Both the position numbers and the translations under genes were made by a program. From the NCBI GenBank assembly GCA_005406025.1, contig BGZK01000216.1:434001-498000 (forward strand): a DNA stretch of 64,000 bases, written 5' to 3'. Source of the stretch: Eumeta japonica (Eukaryota > Arthropoda > Insecta > Lepidoptera > Psychidae). Shown here piece after piece: positions 11,721 to 24,059 of the stretch. Under the pieces are notes generated by a model that was given only the letters and a program-made list of their open reading frames with translations, did no database searches and was not told the origin of the DNA. Each line of letters begins with the position of its first letter. The first letter of the stretch is position 1.

Positions 11721-12049
11721 AAAAAACAATTAATGCGATCTTGTAACTTGAACGTCGCCGGTGCCCCCCGCAGTTGATAGTCCACATCTTCCATAACTTA
11801 AAATTCTTTTCCATTGGCTACTGCCCGCGGCATGGTGAATTAATTAACACCTCGTTTCCTCTATCAAGTAATCTCGCTATCATTGACACCGTTCCGGTCC
11901 CCTTATCGATTTAAGTTCCTATTCGGTCTAATTCTCTATCCCAATCCTACGTTTTTTTCCAATAGCGCTATCGCTTTCAATTACGTTGTCGATACCGGCT
12001 ACTTGTTTATAATTACACAGAAACCTAAAGGAAAAGGTATAATATAATA
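11721..12049. other. No gene recognised
   Basis: Unremarkable AT-rich sequence between the repeat module and the LINE fragment. Confidence 0.5.
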
Positions 12050-12375
12050 TAAACTCACGCCTATTTCTCAGAAGGATAGGCAGAGACTATAGATTTCCAC
12101 ATGGTTACGATCTTTGCATATCGAATGCGAGCTTGTCGGTTTCGGGTGCTTAAAATTTGGCGCTTTTTTTAACATGCTACCTAAATGGTCTGTATAGGAT
12201 TTTCTAGGGCGACCCTCGCCGACCTTTCCACCACACCCACTCGCTCTATAGTTTTATTTTGCCAGTCTACTTCCATTCATCCTTTCCAGATGGCCACCGC
12301 AACATACCTTTTTCTACTCTTAGAGTAGTGACTAATCACTACGTCTTCTTTCAAACCACACCGCTTTTATTCTAA
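12050..12375 (-). mobile_element. RTE-like LINE 3' fragment, degenerate
   Basis: With frameshifts, the minus strand reads a tail containing ERMNESRLTK-like text, GGKVGRGRPRKSYTD, KRAPNFKHPKP-like text and CKDRN. This resembles the C-terminal end of lepidopteran RTE-type reverse transcriptases (RGRPR and CRDR motifs). No intact frame remains. Confidence 0.55.
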
Positions 12376-13240
12376 GTATAAAGTACCATGCGCATAATCC
12401 AAAAAATATTCTATTTGTGTTCTAAATTTCATCTAAATCCGTTCAACCGCTCATGCGTGATTGAGTTACAAATCTACACAATTTATAATTTTTTAATAAC
12501 GGCATATAGTGCTGGAAAAGTCGCAGTGTAAAAACCCTGTATACCCTTTTTAATTTACTAGGACTTTCTTATTATCAAACGTTTGTTATTATTAATCATA
12601 TAGTTACAATCGGATTGTTGACACTCAATCGCTTTCGCTCTACTTCGCCCTCACACGCCATATCTTACCCTCCCGCCTCCCTCGCAATCCTCATCGTCTA
12701 CTCTAACACCTCTCCTCTAAACAGAGAAAACAATAAGCATGGCCGGCACAATGAAATAAAATTAATAACGTTTAAATTTTCTATCTATAAAGAGTCATAC
12801 AGATAAATATACAAAAAATAAACATTTAGCTATATATTATGTAACAATGAATCCTATCAGTTTTCTAGATTGCATGAAAATTGGTTTGTCATTGTCGAGT
12901 TAAAAGTAGATATACAGACAAACAGACAGAGAGATAAACAGTGATCTATATATGAAAAAATGATGTGCTCTATTGGTACATTTAAGTTCATTAAAATCAG
13001 TAAACCGATTTTAAACTGTGAACTGGGAAAGTTAGCCGAGTTAAAACTATTGTTGAGCTATAAAAAAAAACATAAAAACGAACAGATAGACAAACAAACA
13101 AAAAGTAGGCTATGTAACCTTCCCCTGGACTGTAACTATCACCATAGTGAATTTCATCTAAATCTGTTCAGCGGTTTGAGCGTGAAGAGGTAACAGACAG
13201 ACAGAGTTACCTTTGCATTTGTAATATTAATAGAGACGTC
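12376..13240 (+). repeat. Retroelement-tail-like repeats
   Basis: Three stretches share the wording seen in dispersed insect repeats: AATTTCATCTAAATCCGTTC (12425), ACAGACAAACAGACAGAGAG (12911), and TTCATCTAAATCTGTTCAGC followed by GTAACAGACAGACAG (13152-13203). No coding content. Confidence 0.45.
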
Positions 13241-13382
13241 CCCGCTTAAATACACTATTCGAATTGCTAAAATATTTCTATTGTTTTTTACTAAAAATGG
13301 AAATTCATAACCTGTCGATTTTCGCTTCCGAGCTTTCTCGGAGATCATTAGAAAACTAGAAATTCAGATTGTCACAGTTGGG

Positions 13383-14130
13383 AAAAGCCGGCCAAGACAA
13401 TGTCGGATCATGCGCAGTGCAGGGTTCCGTAAAAAAACTACGTTGTTACACTTTTTTACATGTTTCCTGCATAGAGTAGGTATAAGCACTTTAATCGCAA
13501 TATCTCAAGTGCGTTAAAACACAATTAAAACACTCATTACAGTTTCAAAATGTAAAAATATGATGTGAAAAGTGCACAAGGAAAAGAGCGCATCTTCTTG
13601 GCACTTATCACCTTTTGTTGAGTAGTGCAGTTTTTTGGCAATAAGTCCAAACGATATATCTAACAATATTCAAAATAATTTTCGTTGAATGTATTTATTA
13701 AGCATTATCTTTGTATTTTTTTTTTATTTTTGGTCATACGGTTTGAAAAATGGAACACAATTTATGCTACTTTCGAAGCAATAATTATTTCCGAAAATAT
13801 TTACTTAATCAAAAAATTGCTTAGAAACCTTAAAATGTTTTTTAAAAAATGTCGAAATGTATGCCATGCCACACACTGATGTTAGCTGAAAAAAAAAAAT
13901 TCAGATTCTACAGTTACATATATGGAGTGCCCCCTAGAAATATTTATTTTTATTATTTAAATACCAAACTAAGTAACGGCTTACACAAGACACCTATACT
14001 TTAAATTTCACTGTTATACATTTTGTAGTTTTTGAGTAAAATGCATGTGACATACGGACGGACGAACAGACGGACATGATGAAAATATAAGGGATCCATT
14101 TTTGCCATTTTGGCTCCAGATCCTTAAAAA
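13383..14130 (+). mobile_element. GGGTTCCG-type interspersed element, copy 1 (about 750 bp)
   Basis: Starts near GCCGGCCAAGACAATGTCGG and AGGGTTCCG. It runs through TATAAGCACTTTAATCGC, GGAGTGCCCCCTAGAAATAT and GACATACGGACGGACG, and ends TTTTTGCCATTTTGGCTCC. The copy at 36.49-37.25 kb matches along its whole length. Non-autonomous; superfamily undetermined. Confidence 0.8.
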
Positions 14131-14699
14131 CGGACTTATGAACAAAAAAATATTAAAAATTTTAAAACTATTAAACATTATTCGATAGATCTACTGAAAT
14201 TTGAAATGGACAAAATTGAAGAATCCTTAATAAGTCTGTGGTACGTATTTTATAAATAAAATATTAATATTAGCTTTTTTTCCTTACTCCGTCCGTACGC
14301 ATACAGAAAACCCTATTGATTTGATTCCCAATTGCAAACGGAATTACAATCCCAATGTATGCGCTACACAAGTGTGGGAATTTCAAAATTTTACAAAAGG
14401 CATTGTTGCAGTATATCAAAGCAACAACCCATTCAAAATTCTTATATATTCCACGATAGGGTACCAAAAAAAAGACAAAAATTGTACCAATGCTTTTTTC
14501 TAAATTCTCAAAAAGCTGTTTCACTCAAAAATGTTTATAAATCGTCTAATCCCCTGTGCCGTTTCGTTCTATATGTATGATACAAAAATAATGATCTTCC
14601 GAGAAAAGTATCTCTTACATTCCTCACGAATAATATAGAAATAATGAGCTCGCGTACCCCTTCTAATGACGTCCCCGGGTAAAACGAAATATAAATATT

Positions 14700-14900
14700 T
14701 TTCGTGAAAGGGGGCGACGGAAAGTTTCGTCGGGTTTGTTTTTACGACTTCGGGGGGCGTGTTTTACGAGTCGCGCCGACGAGCGGAGGCGGGGCGGGCG
14801 CTCGGGGAAGCGGGCGGGGCGCGGGGTGCTGCAGAGGTCGAAGGACTTTAATTATCCGAAACGCGGACTCGCGTCTGCTGCCAACTTCAGTTTTTACGAC
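14700..14900. other. GC-rich island with GGGCGGGG motifs
   Basis: About 130 bases with several GGCGGGGCG-like boxes in an otherwise AT-rich region, followed by TTCAGTTTTT, which contains an Inr-like TCAGTT. Could be a promoter/CpG-type island or a transposon end. No coding frame is convincing. Confidence 0.3.
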
Positions 14901-15034
14901 ACACTTAAATTTGATTAAACTCTCTCGGCATAACCGTGTCTACGAAAATAGTGTGCACTCCCTAAATCGAATCGCCCTTTTAGGGTCGTTCTTATTGCTT
15001 TTCCCACTTCGTCGGTGTATTGATGCATTTCACA

Positions 15035-15510
15035 TGTAAAATAAAATAAAAATAAATAAAATAAGCCTTTATTGTTGTTTTCTTTTGTTTACAATATTGT
15101 GTATATACCTTGCTACTCTACTTTTATATAAGACAATACTAATTAATTTACATTATAACATCGGCAATCGGGTTGTTGCTTGTAACAGCTTGTCCTGCGA
15201 CAAAGGCCTCCTCTAAAGTTTTCCATGTTTCTCGATCTCTGGCTATACGGGTCCATTTGGCTCCTGCTATTTGTCTTGTGTCATCTTCCCTGCGTTTATG
15301 CTGTCTGCCTCTACTTCTTTTGTTACCCCTTGGATACCACTCCGCTATTAGTCTGGTCCATTTTTCCTTTTCTTCCCGCAACATATGTCCCGTCCATCAC
15401 CACTTCAGTTTTTTGCATACACTATGCGCATTTTTGAATTTAGTTTTGTTTTTGATCTTTTCCAAATTTACCCTGTCTTTTCCTTTTAACCCAAATTTAC
15501 TGGGGTAAAA
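15035..15510 (-). mobile_element. RTE-like LINE 3' end with A/T-simple tail
   Basis: The minus-strand frame 15384-15148 contains KWTRLIAEWYPRGNKRSRGR, then QHKRREDDTRQIAGAKWTRI and DRETWKTLEEAF, typical of insect RTE/craniofacial-type LINE C-termini. The element ends in a TTTTATTT-type tail near 15040. 5' truncated. Confidence 0.75.
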
Positions 15511-15628
15511 AGAAAATTTCACACGTATGTAGTTTTAAATAATAATTTGGAAATATGTACGGGCCACCATACATCGATCTATAAAAAAAGAGAAAATGGA
15601 AAGTCCCGCGCCCAAAAACGGTCGCGGT

Positions 15629-15673
15629 AAATGAGTGCTAAAACGGACAATTTAGCCCTGTTTAGCACTCATT
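15629..15673. repeat. Hairpin, 14-bp stem
   Basis: AATGAGTGCTAAAAC (15629-15643) mirrors GTTTAGCACTCATT (15660-15673) with one bulged A. Confidence 0.8.
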
Positions 15674-15680
15674 GCGCTCA

Positions 15681-17200
15681 GTGTAGCTTCATCGCACCTT
15701 CCGTTACGACGTCCAAGTGTTCCGTTAAAAAATGCTACAATAACACGTAGAAAGCTATGAAAAAGGATGGTATTTCTTATTTGTGATGAACTAAATTTAG
15801 TTTATTTATAATAGGCGCTCAATCACTTATTATCATGAGTATTCGATGAGTATTTTGTATTTATTCATTTAAAGTAGCATCAAAAGCCGAATATAAGTTA
15901 ACTTAAAAGAAATAGACCTACGCAACACCGGTCTCGTATTTCTTGCGTTGTCAGATTATTTGGTCGCTTAACAATAGATACTGTTCTTGTACTAATGGAG
16001 CCGCCTTTTTATATACATTTTTATTTATTTGTTTTATATTTATAAAAATCTTAAAATTACTTAGAAAAGGAAATCATACAATAGATTTAACCTATTCTAA
16101 ATAAAATATGTTTATTATATTTTAATTTGTTTATAAGTATTACGTTCATCAAAAATATGTTAATGTTTAATTAATCGTCATCTTATTTTATTATATAAAT
16201 AATTAGAAAGTTTTATGTTACTATAATCTAATCATTTTAGAAATTATCAAGTTCTTTCATGTATATTTTCACCGACATTACGATATTAAAGATTCATATT
16301 AATTTTAATCATAGGTGATTACTACATTAAGCTTAATTACGAAAAGAAATGCACTATGATTTTTTTCGTACATTCAACCAAAATTCAATAATAAAAAATT
16401 TAAAATAATATAAAACCACTCCACTGATGTCTTGTTTTAGATCAGCACGTGTAGATTGTGAAACGACTTATTGTCTTCAAATAACAAAATGATCGTTACT
16501 TCTTCTCTTTGCATTTAGAAATGAACCTTATGATATCAGGGTTGAAATTTCAAATCGTATATTATGTTCCTTCTCTTATTTTTGTTTGGCACTGCAAAAT
16601 GGTATCATAAGATGTGAAACAGAGACAAAATGTACACTGAGCCATTTTTCTCCGTCCAAATAGTACGCAACTGTGCATCTTCTCTTTTTTAAACGTCTAT
16701 GGTACAATAGTAACGAATTGTAAAGCGAGCGAGATGCCGCCCGAAAATCGTACCCAAAGAATATTGTAAAAATCATACTAGTGGTAGACCAGACTTTGAA
16801 TATATAGTCATATATATTAAATATTTTATATATATAATATTTAATATTATATAATCGTCGGTTTCCGTACATTCTACATTCCGTAGAAAATATATGTCAA
16901 TAATTAATCGCCGGTGATGCAGGGAGTGCAACAATATAATAAGGCTATTTTCAAAAAAAAATTGTCTGTTCGAATGTGCTGATCTCCAAAACTGCTACAA
17001 GAATTTACATGGTGTTATTGGAACATAGTCTGGGGCAACGTATAGGCTTATTTCATCAAAATCGGTTTACGGAAAATTAATCGATTTTTATAAATAAATT
17101 CTACGCATACAAATTCACGGGCATTACGATAATAAATTTGTAATAAGTTGAAAATTTCTGTTTAACACTGTATGATGTATGTAAAAGATTCACGCATTGA
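15681..17200. other. No gene recognised, AT-rich
   Basis: Includes a near-palindromic AT tract at about 16800-16860. Reverse frame 16576-16872 has no recognised domain. Confidence 0.5.
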
Positions 17201-17207
17201 TTTTAGG

Positions 17208-17410
17208 GTTCCGAGTCCATGTGACAAAAACAGAACCCTTATAGTTTAGTCATGTCCGTCCGTGGCATTTTATTCAAAAAGTACAAGACGTATATTAATG
17301 AAATTTATAGTGTAGGCGTCTTGTATAAACCGCTACTTAGTTTTGGTAGTTAAATAACAAAAATAAATATTTCTAGGGGGGGGGGGGCACTCCATACATG
17401 TAACAGAAAC
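17208..17410 (-). mobile_element. GGGTTCCG-type element, truncated copy
   Basis: Reverse complement of the 3' third of the 13.4-kb copy (AGGGTTCCG, ATGTCCGTCCG, CTACTTAGTTTTGGTAGTTA). The CCCCC of the relatives has become a run of 12 G at 17376-17387. Confidence 0.75.
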
Positions 17411-17469
17411 TGAAAAAAAAATTTTTTCATCAAACATCAACGTGTGATCCATATTTGACACATTTTGTG

Positions 17470-17652
17470 TAATGTGACACATTTTTCGTATATAGAGCAA
17501 CTCACGCTTTTTCCACAATAATACTCGTATTTTTCGTCATTGTTCATTATTTTTTTTGAGTTCATATTAAGGATTATTTTTCACTTTTTAGTTTAATGTG
17601 CTTTAAAAGCGTGTTTTTTTTTTAATATAGTTTTTTAAACTATATTTTTTTA
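17470..17652 (+). repeat. Truncated single arm of the foldback family
   Basis: CGCTTTTTCCACAATAATAC and TTTTCACTTTTTAGTTTAAT match the right arm of the 10.9-kb foldback. The preceding ACATTTTTCGTATATAGAG matches its loop in inverted orientation. Confidence 0.8.
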
Positions 17653-18059
17653 GACCCACTTCTTGAGAAATTCTATTAAAATATTTGAAATAAAGACGGC
17701 AATATAATTTTTTTTTTTCAAATTTTAAACCAGTGTTTCAAATATCAATTCAAAACCACATCAAGCGCTCGCTCGTATTATTGTCACGTCACGTGATTTT
17801 TCAATCTGCACAGAAGTAGGGTGCTCTAATCACCTTGCATGCGTACTCTGACCACTACGGTGGTCCTGCTTGTTCTTCGCACAGTAAAGGTAGAAGAATT
17901 TCACGAATTTGTTTGTCCGCTACACGAATCCGATCCGGAAGTCAACCTTTCATACGTCATTACAATTCAAAGCGTAAATTGTTTCATATAAGATTAATTT
18001 CTGTAAGCGAGACGGAGAATTCAGAGCTGTTGCAATTTTATGGTCTGAAACACTTTAGA

Positions 18060-18240
18060 ATCACGTTTTGGTCGGCGAGCTACCCACGCTGCGGCGTTTT
18101 GGTCCCGGCCGTGCCCGGGGGGTGGCGAGCTCGTAAAATTTTACGAGCCGTTGCCATGGCGACGCCGCCATTGCGTGCGATGCTCGAAACGGCCGCTGGT
18201 GGCGCCGCTTTCGAGGAATTAAATACTTTTGTCACTATAA
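18060..18240. other. GC-rich patch of unknown nature
   Basis: Contains GGTCCCGGCCGTGCCCGGGG, a small palindrome GAGCTCGTAAAATTTTACGA and GTTGCCATGGCGACG. No family frame. It may be a transposon terminus or a regulatory element. Confidence 0.3.
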
Positions 18241-18714
18241 TATAGTTTGAAATTAAACTAGTATTTTTATTATTTTAACTATCATTAACATGGTTAAAAT
18301 AATTTAAACAATCTATTAACATTTTGAAACTCGAAAAGGAAGAAAATTAATAGATGATATAGAGCAATAGGTATTTCTCAGTCTAGTACATTGAAAAATA
18401 TTTATTGGTATTTTACAATATAAATATTATATTTTTTACAACAATTCGTCCTTTTTTTGATTATCTGATACCAGCACAGCACGACTAAATGATGTTTTAA
18501 TGATTATTTACTAGTGATATGTACGCAGGCGGGTGGCACTAATGGAAGAAAAAAAATTCGAAACAACCTTAATTTATAGATAGGTATCATAAACGCCTGA
18601 AATAAGTATGTCATTACATTTTATGAAACTAACATTCGTGCAGAAGGCAATGTTTGTTTATCAAAAAGTATTTTAATTTTCAGATGTTTTAGAATATAAA
18701 TTCTATGTAAATTA

Positions 18715-19400
18715 TGTAAATAAAATAGTGGGGGGTTGGTTGTATGGAGTGGGGGTATGGGGAGGTGCTGAATGGAAAGTAGTGGAAATGAAACTAAAGT
18801 TGACTCTGCGTCTGGACAGGTGGACACCCGACTATATACTACTTAAAGATTTTCTTATAGTAAGAAATAAAATGTGTGTAAAAATGTGTAGTTGATGGTC
18901 AAGGTTTGAGGATGAGAATCGGAAAAAAGGGCAAACAGCTATTATTATAGCGCCTACTAAACAATGGAAATGCAGAAAAGTGAGATCAATTTTAGGGTGA
19001 AATTTCGCAGAAACAGTAGATATAGCTATAGGATAGAAGTCAGGAATAGGAGAAGATGGAGAGGCGTATAGAAGGAAGAGAGGCAGGGTCAATGGATATT
19101 CAACACAGATAAAGGAAACGAGATAGGGTGGATTGAGGTTTGGAAAAGGTAAAATAGATATTAATAGGGATGCAATCATGTTCAGGAGAAGGAAGCTTGG
19201 AGTCATGTTAAGAAGAGTGGAGAAAGTGGTTAAACAAAGTGGATGATGAAGATTGAGAAATTGAGAAGTAAAACGAGAATGCCGAGCTGGCAAGGAGAAG
19301 AAAAAAGATTGGGTGAGAATGCTACAAAAATGAGAAGAAAAGAGAAATATGTCCTTCAGTTATCAGCAAAAATTGGGTTAAATGTAAAGGAGGAATGCTA
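18715..19400 (+). mobile_element. Decayed LINE fragment
   Basis: The plus strand reads YGVGVWGGAEWKVVEMKLKL, then TLRLDRWTPDYILLKDFLIV, resembling the YG.EVWGW....LKWVLGVDR.TPGY block of insect non-LTR reverse transcriptases. Later stops interrupt it. The long reverse frame here (19293-18832) is its antisense shadow. Confidence 0.5.
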
Positions 19401-20680
19401 ATGTAGCAAATTATAAATCTCATTCTTGTCCATTGATTTTATAAATTTTTTTAAAAGACGGTGAAAGATTTCAAATTTTTTTACAAAAATATCTGCCCAA
19501 TCTTTTGGAAGATGTATCTTTGTCTACACGCAGGGAAATATGGCTACAAAATGGCGGCTGTCCAGCACATTACGCAAGAAGAGTGAGAGATTGATTATCT
19601 GGACCAAGTTTATCCACAAAGATGAATCGGGCGTCTTGGTCCCATTTTATGGCCTCCCCGGTCTTCGAATTCAAATCCGTTAGATTTTTTCTACTGGGAT
19701 TGCATAAAAGAGAAAGTCTATGCAAAACTAATACAGAATGAAAATGAACAGTCACATCGTATTAATGAAGCCGCACAACAAATAAATGTCGCAGGAAATG
19801 CAAGATGGATTAAAATATCTTTTTTAAGATGATGACACACTTGCATTGCTTCTGGTGGCAGGCAATTTGAACACCTGCTGTAATTTGTATCTGTGGCTCA
19901 TTTAATATTAAATAAATACTTGTCAGTTAAACTAGATGTATTTTTATCCGCAATCCTATAACATAAAAATAGGGTAATTTTGCAATAAAACTATAATTAT
20001 TTTTTTCTAAAGTAAAACATAGTAAATGTTATACCATTTTAAAAACTACACTACACGAGCTATCTTTTGCAATGGCATGCCGGGTAAGTGTGGTACATTT
20101 TTTTTTTCGGTATGTAGATTCAAAATTAAATAATTTTTATTTTTATTTACGACCTGGGCAAGAATGTTAATTTTCCCAAACGTAAAGTTTTACTACGAGT
20201 TTGGTTTTGAACTTTGATTGAAAGCTGCGTTATTCAGGATACTGAGAGTAAAATTTGAATCTTAAAATATGAAAATTTGTAGATGTGGTGTTCGAAAACT
20301 GATATAAAGTGTTGATTTCCCCAAATTCATAAAAGTGCCAATATCTAGAAAACTAAAGATTCTTTTACTGAGGTCATGTTCAGGTATTCTGATTAGTTGC
20401 GAGCTGACCTATCACGCCTGTAAATGTTGGCGTCGAACACGTTGTATATGACGCTATCTGTTAAAATATATTTAAAGTTTAGATGGTATAAATGCACGGG
20501 AATTGACTCTAGTTCAATAAGAAAATAAAAATTAGATTAGACCTTCACCTACTTAGACCTTCACTAAATTCATGCATCAATATTGGTTTAGAATGAATCC
20601 TTTTATCTTTATATCGAACGATATCGCTATCAATCATAATCCCGTTTCCCCTCCAATTTTAGGCTTCAATTCCGGTCGGT
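19401..20680. other. No gene recognised
   Basis: AT-rich, no repeats or domains I can name. Confidence 0.45.
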
Positions 20681-20689
20681 TCTGATCAC

Positions 20690-21130
20690 GTTCTCATTCT
20701 CTGTCGCAGTTTCGATTTCAACCTCTGTCGCAGTTTCGATTTCAACCTCGGACCGCTCCTGCTCTTGACTCCGATCGCGGTTCCACTTCCGTTCACAATT
20801 ACGATCGTTTCCGCTCTCGATTTTAATCTAACTCTCGCTTTGGACTCTGATCACAGTACCGCTCTCAATTCCGATCTTGATTCCGCTTTTATTTCACTTT
20901 CGGTCCCGCTTTCGATTATGATTCCAACATCACCTTCGATCCTTGCCCCTCTCTCAACTCTGTTTCCGGCCCCGATCTTACTTCTCTGATTGCGGTTCCG
21001 GTCTCGACCTTAATCCTTCTACAACTCGATTCCGATTCGTAGCCGTTATCGGTTCCAAATTCGATCCCGCTTTAGACTCCAATGCCGAATCCACTTTCGA
21101 TCCCTGCTCTCGCCATCAATCGGGATTCTG
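20690..21130 (+). repeat. Degenerate minisatellite, GATTCCGATCCCGCT-like unit
   Basis: Many variants of TC(C/G)AT(T/C)CCG(A/C)T phrases with roughly 6/18-bp periodicity, so a forward frame reads ALDSD, ALNSDLDSAF. The same wording recurs at 51.41-51.50 kb and, reversed, at 53.93-54.01 kb. Not a gene. Confidence 0.7.
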
Positions 21131-21139
21131 TTATGATCT

Positions 21140-22259
21140 CAACTCCCATAAAGTTCCGTTTTCAGTGCAGAACGGGAACATCAAACTATCTCATAAAAGT
21201 ATTCTGTGTCATAGCATACAAAAAATTTACATTAATAATGTCACTAGGAAACTTGAATAGTGGGTTTTTTTTAATATCTACTAGAAATAATATTTGTTGG
21301 TAAATAGAAGAAGTATTACATTCATATGAAAAAAAATTATTTTTATAAAGTACTATACCTATACTGTACTTTAAATGGGATGTAGCCCCGTGGCCCGCGG
21401 TAGTCTATACATCTTGCTTATAATATTTTTTGACCCTCTTTTTAAACAGCCACTAAAATATTGGGATTAGGATTTACCGATATCGAATTGACAGAATCGC
21501 GAAATTCTTCATTGAATATTTAGTGCCGGAAAAAAAATACTTGCTCTTTTTGTATAATCATGTATTATATTAAATTGTTTCACATTGGCTTCCGCGTTAA
21601 GCTCATATTGACAACACCAACTTAACAGACAAACTCATGAGTGGTTGTAAAACGAAAATTATGTCCATTCGCAGCAATCAGGAGTTGATACTTGGCCGAT
21701 GGAGGAGAGTCCATTTCAGCCCGCGTCTGAAATCAAATGCATTTTCTTCGAGAGGGCGTTCACCTCGCGTAGCCGAGCCACTTCTCTCGCTTGCCGTGTT
21801 AAACGGTTAATTAGTGCGCAAGAGTCGAATTACTACAGTAATTAGTGTGGAGTCAATTTGGCGGTGTTGTTGACGCATCGTGTTTCAGTAATCTCACTGC
21901 TCTGATCTGTACCCCCTACAATTCTTTTATTTCAGATTAAAAAGCTTGGCCGCTACACTCTTCATGCTGGGGTGACGATGATTGTGGGTTACTGACGGCC
22001 TTTGTCACTGAGGCGACGACTGCATCCGGGACCTACGGCTTAAGTTATGGAATTTTATTGCGGGGTCATGTAGCTTATATTAACACAATTATGCTGCAGA
22101 CGCGGACTGCTCGTGCCATTTATAATTTGAGATCAAGAGTATCTCTTAGAGAAATATTTAGAGCGATTCATATTTAAGTGTAACGTTACTATACGTACAT
22201 ATACGAAAACCTGGTACATGTCAAGAACAATATAGATTCGTTCCAAAACATGAGCGACA
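21140..22259. other. No gene recognised; mixed repeat-like sequence
   Basis: 21.67-22.08 kb is moderately GC-rich. CTACAATTCTTTTATTTCAG (about 21919) echoes CCACAATCTTTTTATTTTAG at about 1107, suggesting an unclassified dispersed repeat. Confidence 0.4.
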
Positions 22260-22261
22260 TC

Positions 22262-22720
22262 CATAACATTAACACTAGACACATCTTATGCTGTTCATAA
22301 ACCCGACTTAGCAGAGTTAGCAGATCATTTAAGGGGCAATGTGTGCGCTATTATATATATATGACAAGGTCTCAATTGAAATTCAAAAACCATTTAATCT
22401 TTTTATTAAAAATAAGTTATATGGCAGGGGCTATTATAACGCGTCTGAATATTTTAATGAAAAAAACCCATGGGATTGAACTGCTCGGCTATCAGGTTGT
22501 TTCATGTTATTTCTAAGTGTTGTACTAAGTTATTAATTATTCAATACTTTGTATCGATGAGCGAATATAGAGCAACCCTCTAGTTTCTCGCCCATTCTTC
22601 TCATAGCGAACGGGCATTTGGAATGGGTAGGAATGTTAACGTGGAATAAAATTCGTTAATGACATATTTCCATTGTAATTCTATTAACCACGAAATAAAG
22701 CTATTTTTTAATTTATTTAA
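22262..22720 (+). mobile_element. LINE 3' fragment (CR1/Jockey-like), copy 2
   Basis: The plus strand reads LFIKNKLYGRGYYNASEYFN followed by EKNPWD and a stop, a typical LINE RT C-terminus. TTGAACTGCTCGGCTATCAG and the flanking 3' UTR match the 8.3-kb copy in reverse complement. 5' truncated. Confidence 0.7.
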
Positions 22721-22789
22721 ATCGATCGATTAACGCGCCCTTCGAGACACGGTGCGAGTGGTTTAAGTTAAAAATACCTAGTAGGTCAA

Positions 22790-22870
22790 TTCGCCTGTGT
22801 TAAGGATCGAACACGGTACCTTCTAATTCGCAAGCAACGCTATTAACAGCTGAGCCGGCAAAGCCGTTGT
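22790..22870 (-). repeat. tRNA-like SINE fragment
   Basis: The minus strand shows an A-box-like GGCTCAGCTGTTAATAGC and a B-box-like GTGTTCGATCC about 35 bases apart. Arms do not fold into a full cloverleaf, so this is a SINE/pseudo-tRNA rather than a tRNA gene. Confidence 0.5.
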
Positions 22871-24059
22871 GGCATCGCGTAGTAGATACAATATAATTAC
22901 TTAATCGTCGTACGAATTCTATAAACAAACCTCGCAAATAATATAGACATTCGGTACGTATAGTTAACACAGAACTCCACCCCGTACCGTGCTGACACAG
23001 TTTTCGCAATAAAGGCGTACCGGTATTCGGATACGCGTCCGTGTATAAATTTTATATATCGCGATGATCTAAATAAATATTTTCCAGTATAAAGAGAAGT
23101 GTTCGCATGCATCATTCATCTCCGTTCGTGACCGATTTGTGAATGCGCTCGCGCCTGGCTGTTAGTTTTAACGCAGTGCGTACGAGGAAATACAAAGGTA
23201 CCAGCGCAAATGTACACTTCGGGCTGGCACCGCACCGGCCGGACGGGCCCAGCCCAAACAGACGGGGCCAGAACTTGAACTCGATGCCGTCCGATTGAAT
23301 TTAAAGTATTGGAACGCACCGGTTTGTTGGGTGCTAATTGAGAAACTTGTTAACTTCACGCCGACTGACGCATAGCAGGGTAGCCACGATTTATGTTCGA
23401 AATTCTATTTCAAGTTTGGTGGGGTGACCATATATGCGTTACTGCAGTCTTATTCTCTTTTCTGGGATTGTCTACGTCTTATTGTGGTCGAGGCGTTTAG
23501 AAATATAATAGTTATTGTTTGCACTTGAAGTTTATGCGTATTTAACTCTGTGTGTGTTTACACGTAAGGATATCTCAATTATTGCCAAAATTTCTAATAA
23601 CTTCTAGTAGGCGACTAAACTTTTCATTATTTCTTATAGCATTGTACTAAAGTGGGATATCTTTCTCAATTTCTTATTAAGTTCTTTCACAACAAAACAA
23701 CTTTAACTAAACGGTTTATTTAAAGTTATTTATAATTATGAAATATGATAGCTGGCGTCGAATCGAAATGAAAAGCTTTGTTTTGTCTTTGAAAACTCAA
23801 ATTAAATTTAAATTAAAACGCTTAATTACGCTGAAGTATATGCTATTATCAGCTTTAATGAAAATCTAGTAATCTAAAAAAAAAAAAGAATTGTTCTACA
23901 TATTGTAAATAAGAAATGTTCTTTCAATTATATTATATAGTTTTTAAAATGTAAGAGACATAATTACTTTGTTGTACAACTTTTCCAGAACAATCTGCAC
24001 TTTGTACGTTTGTCACAGAATTCGTAATATCGACGAGCACGAACCCAGTCCTATGCATA
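22871..24059. other. No gene recognised
   Basis: A GC-richer stretch at 23110-23330 has overlapping reverse frames and one long forward frame, none with a domain. The rest is AT-rich. Confidence 0.4.

Noticed and set aside
17376..17387. Run of 12 G, considered as a G-quadruplex or functional tract
   Set aside because: It corresponds to the CCCCC tract of the GGGTTCCG element and is most simply slippage in a dead copy.
18832..19293. 153-codon reverse frame, the second longest in the window
   Set aside because: Antisense of a purine-rich decayed LINE on the plus strand. The Leu/Pro/Ser-rich product has no family features.
20765..21303. Three overlapping forward frames rich in DSD/ALD motifs
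   Set aside because: Explained by the minisatellite periodicity, not by a gene.
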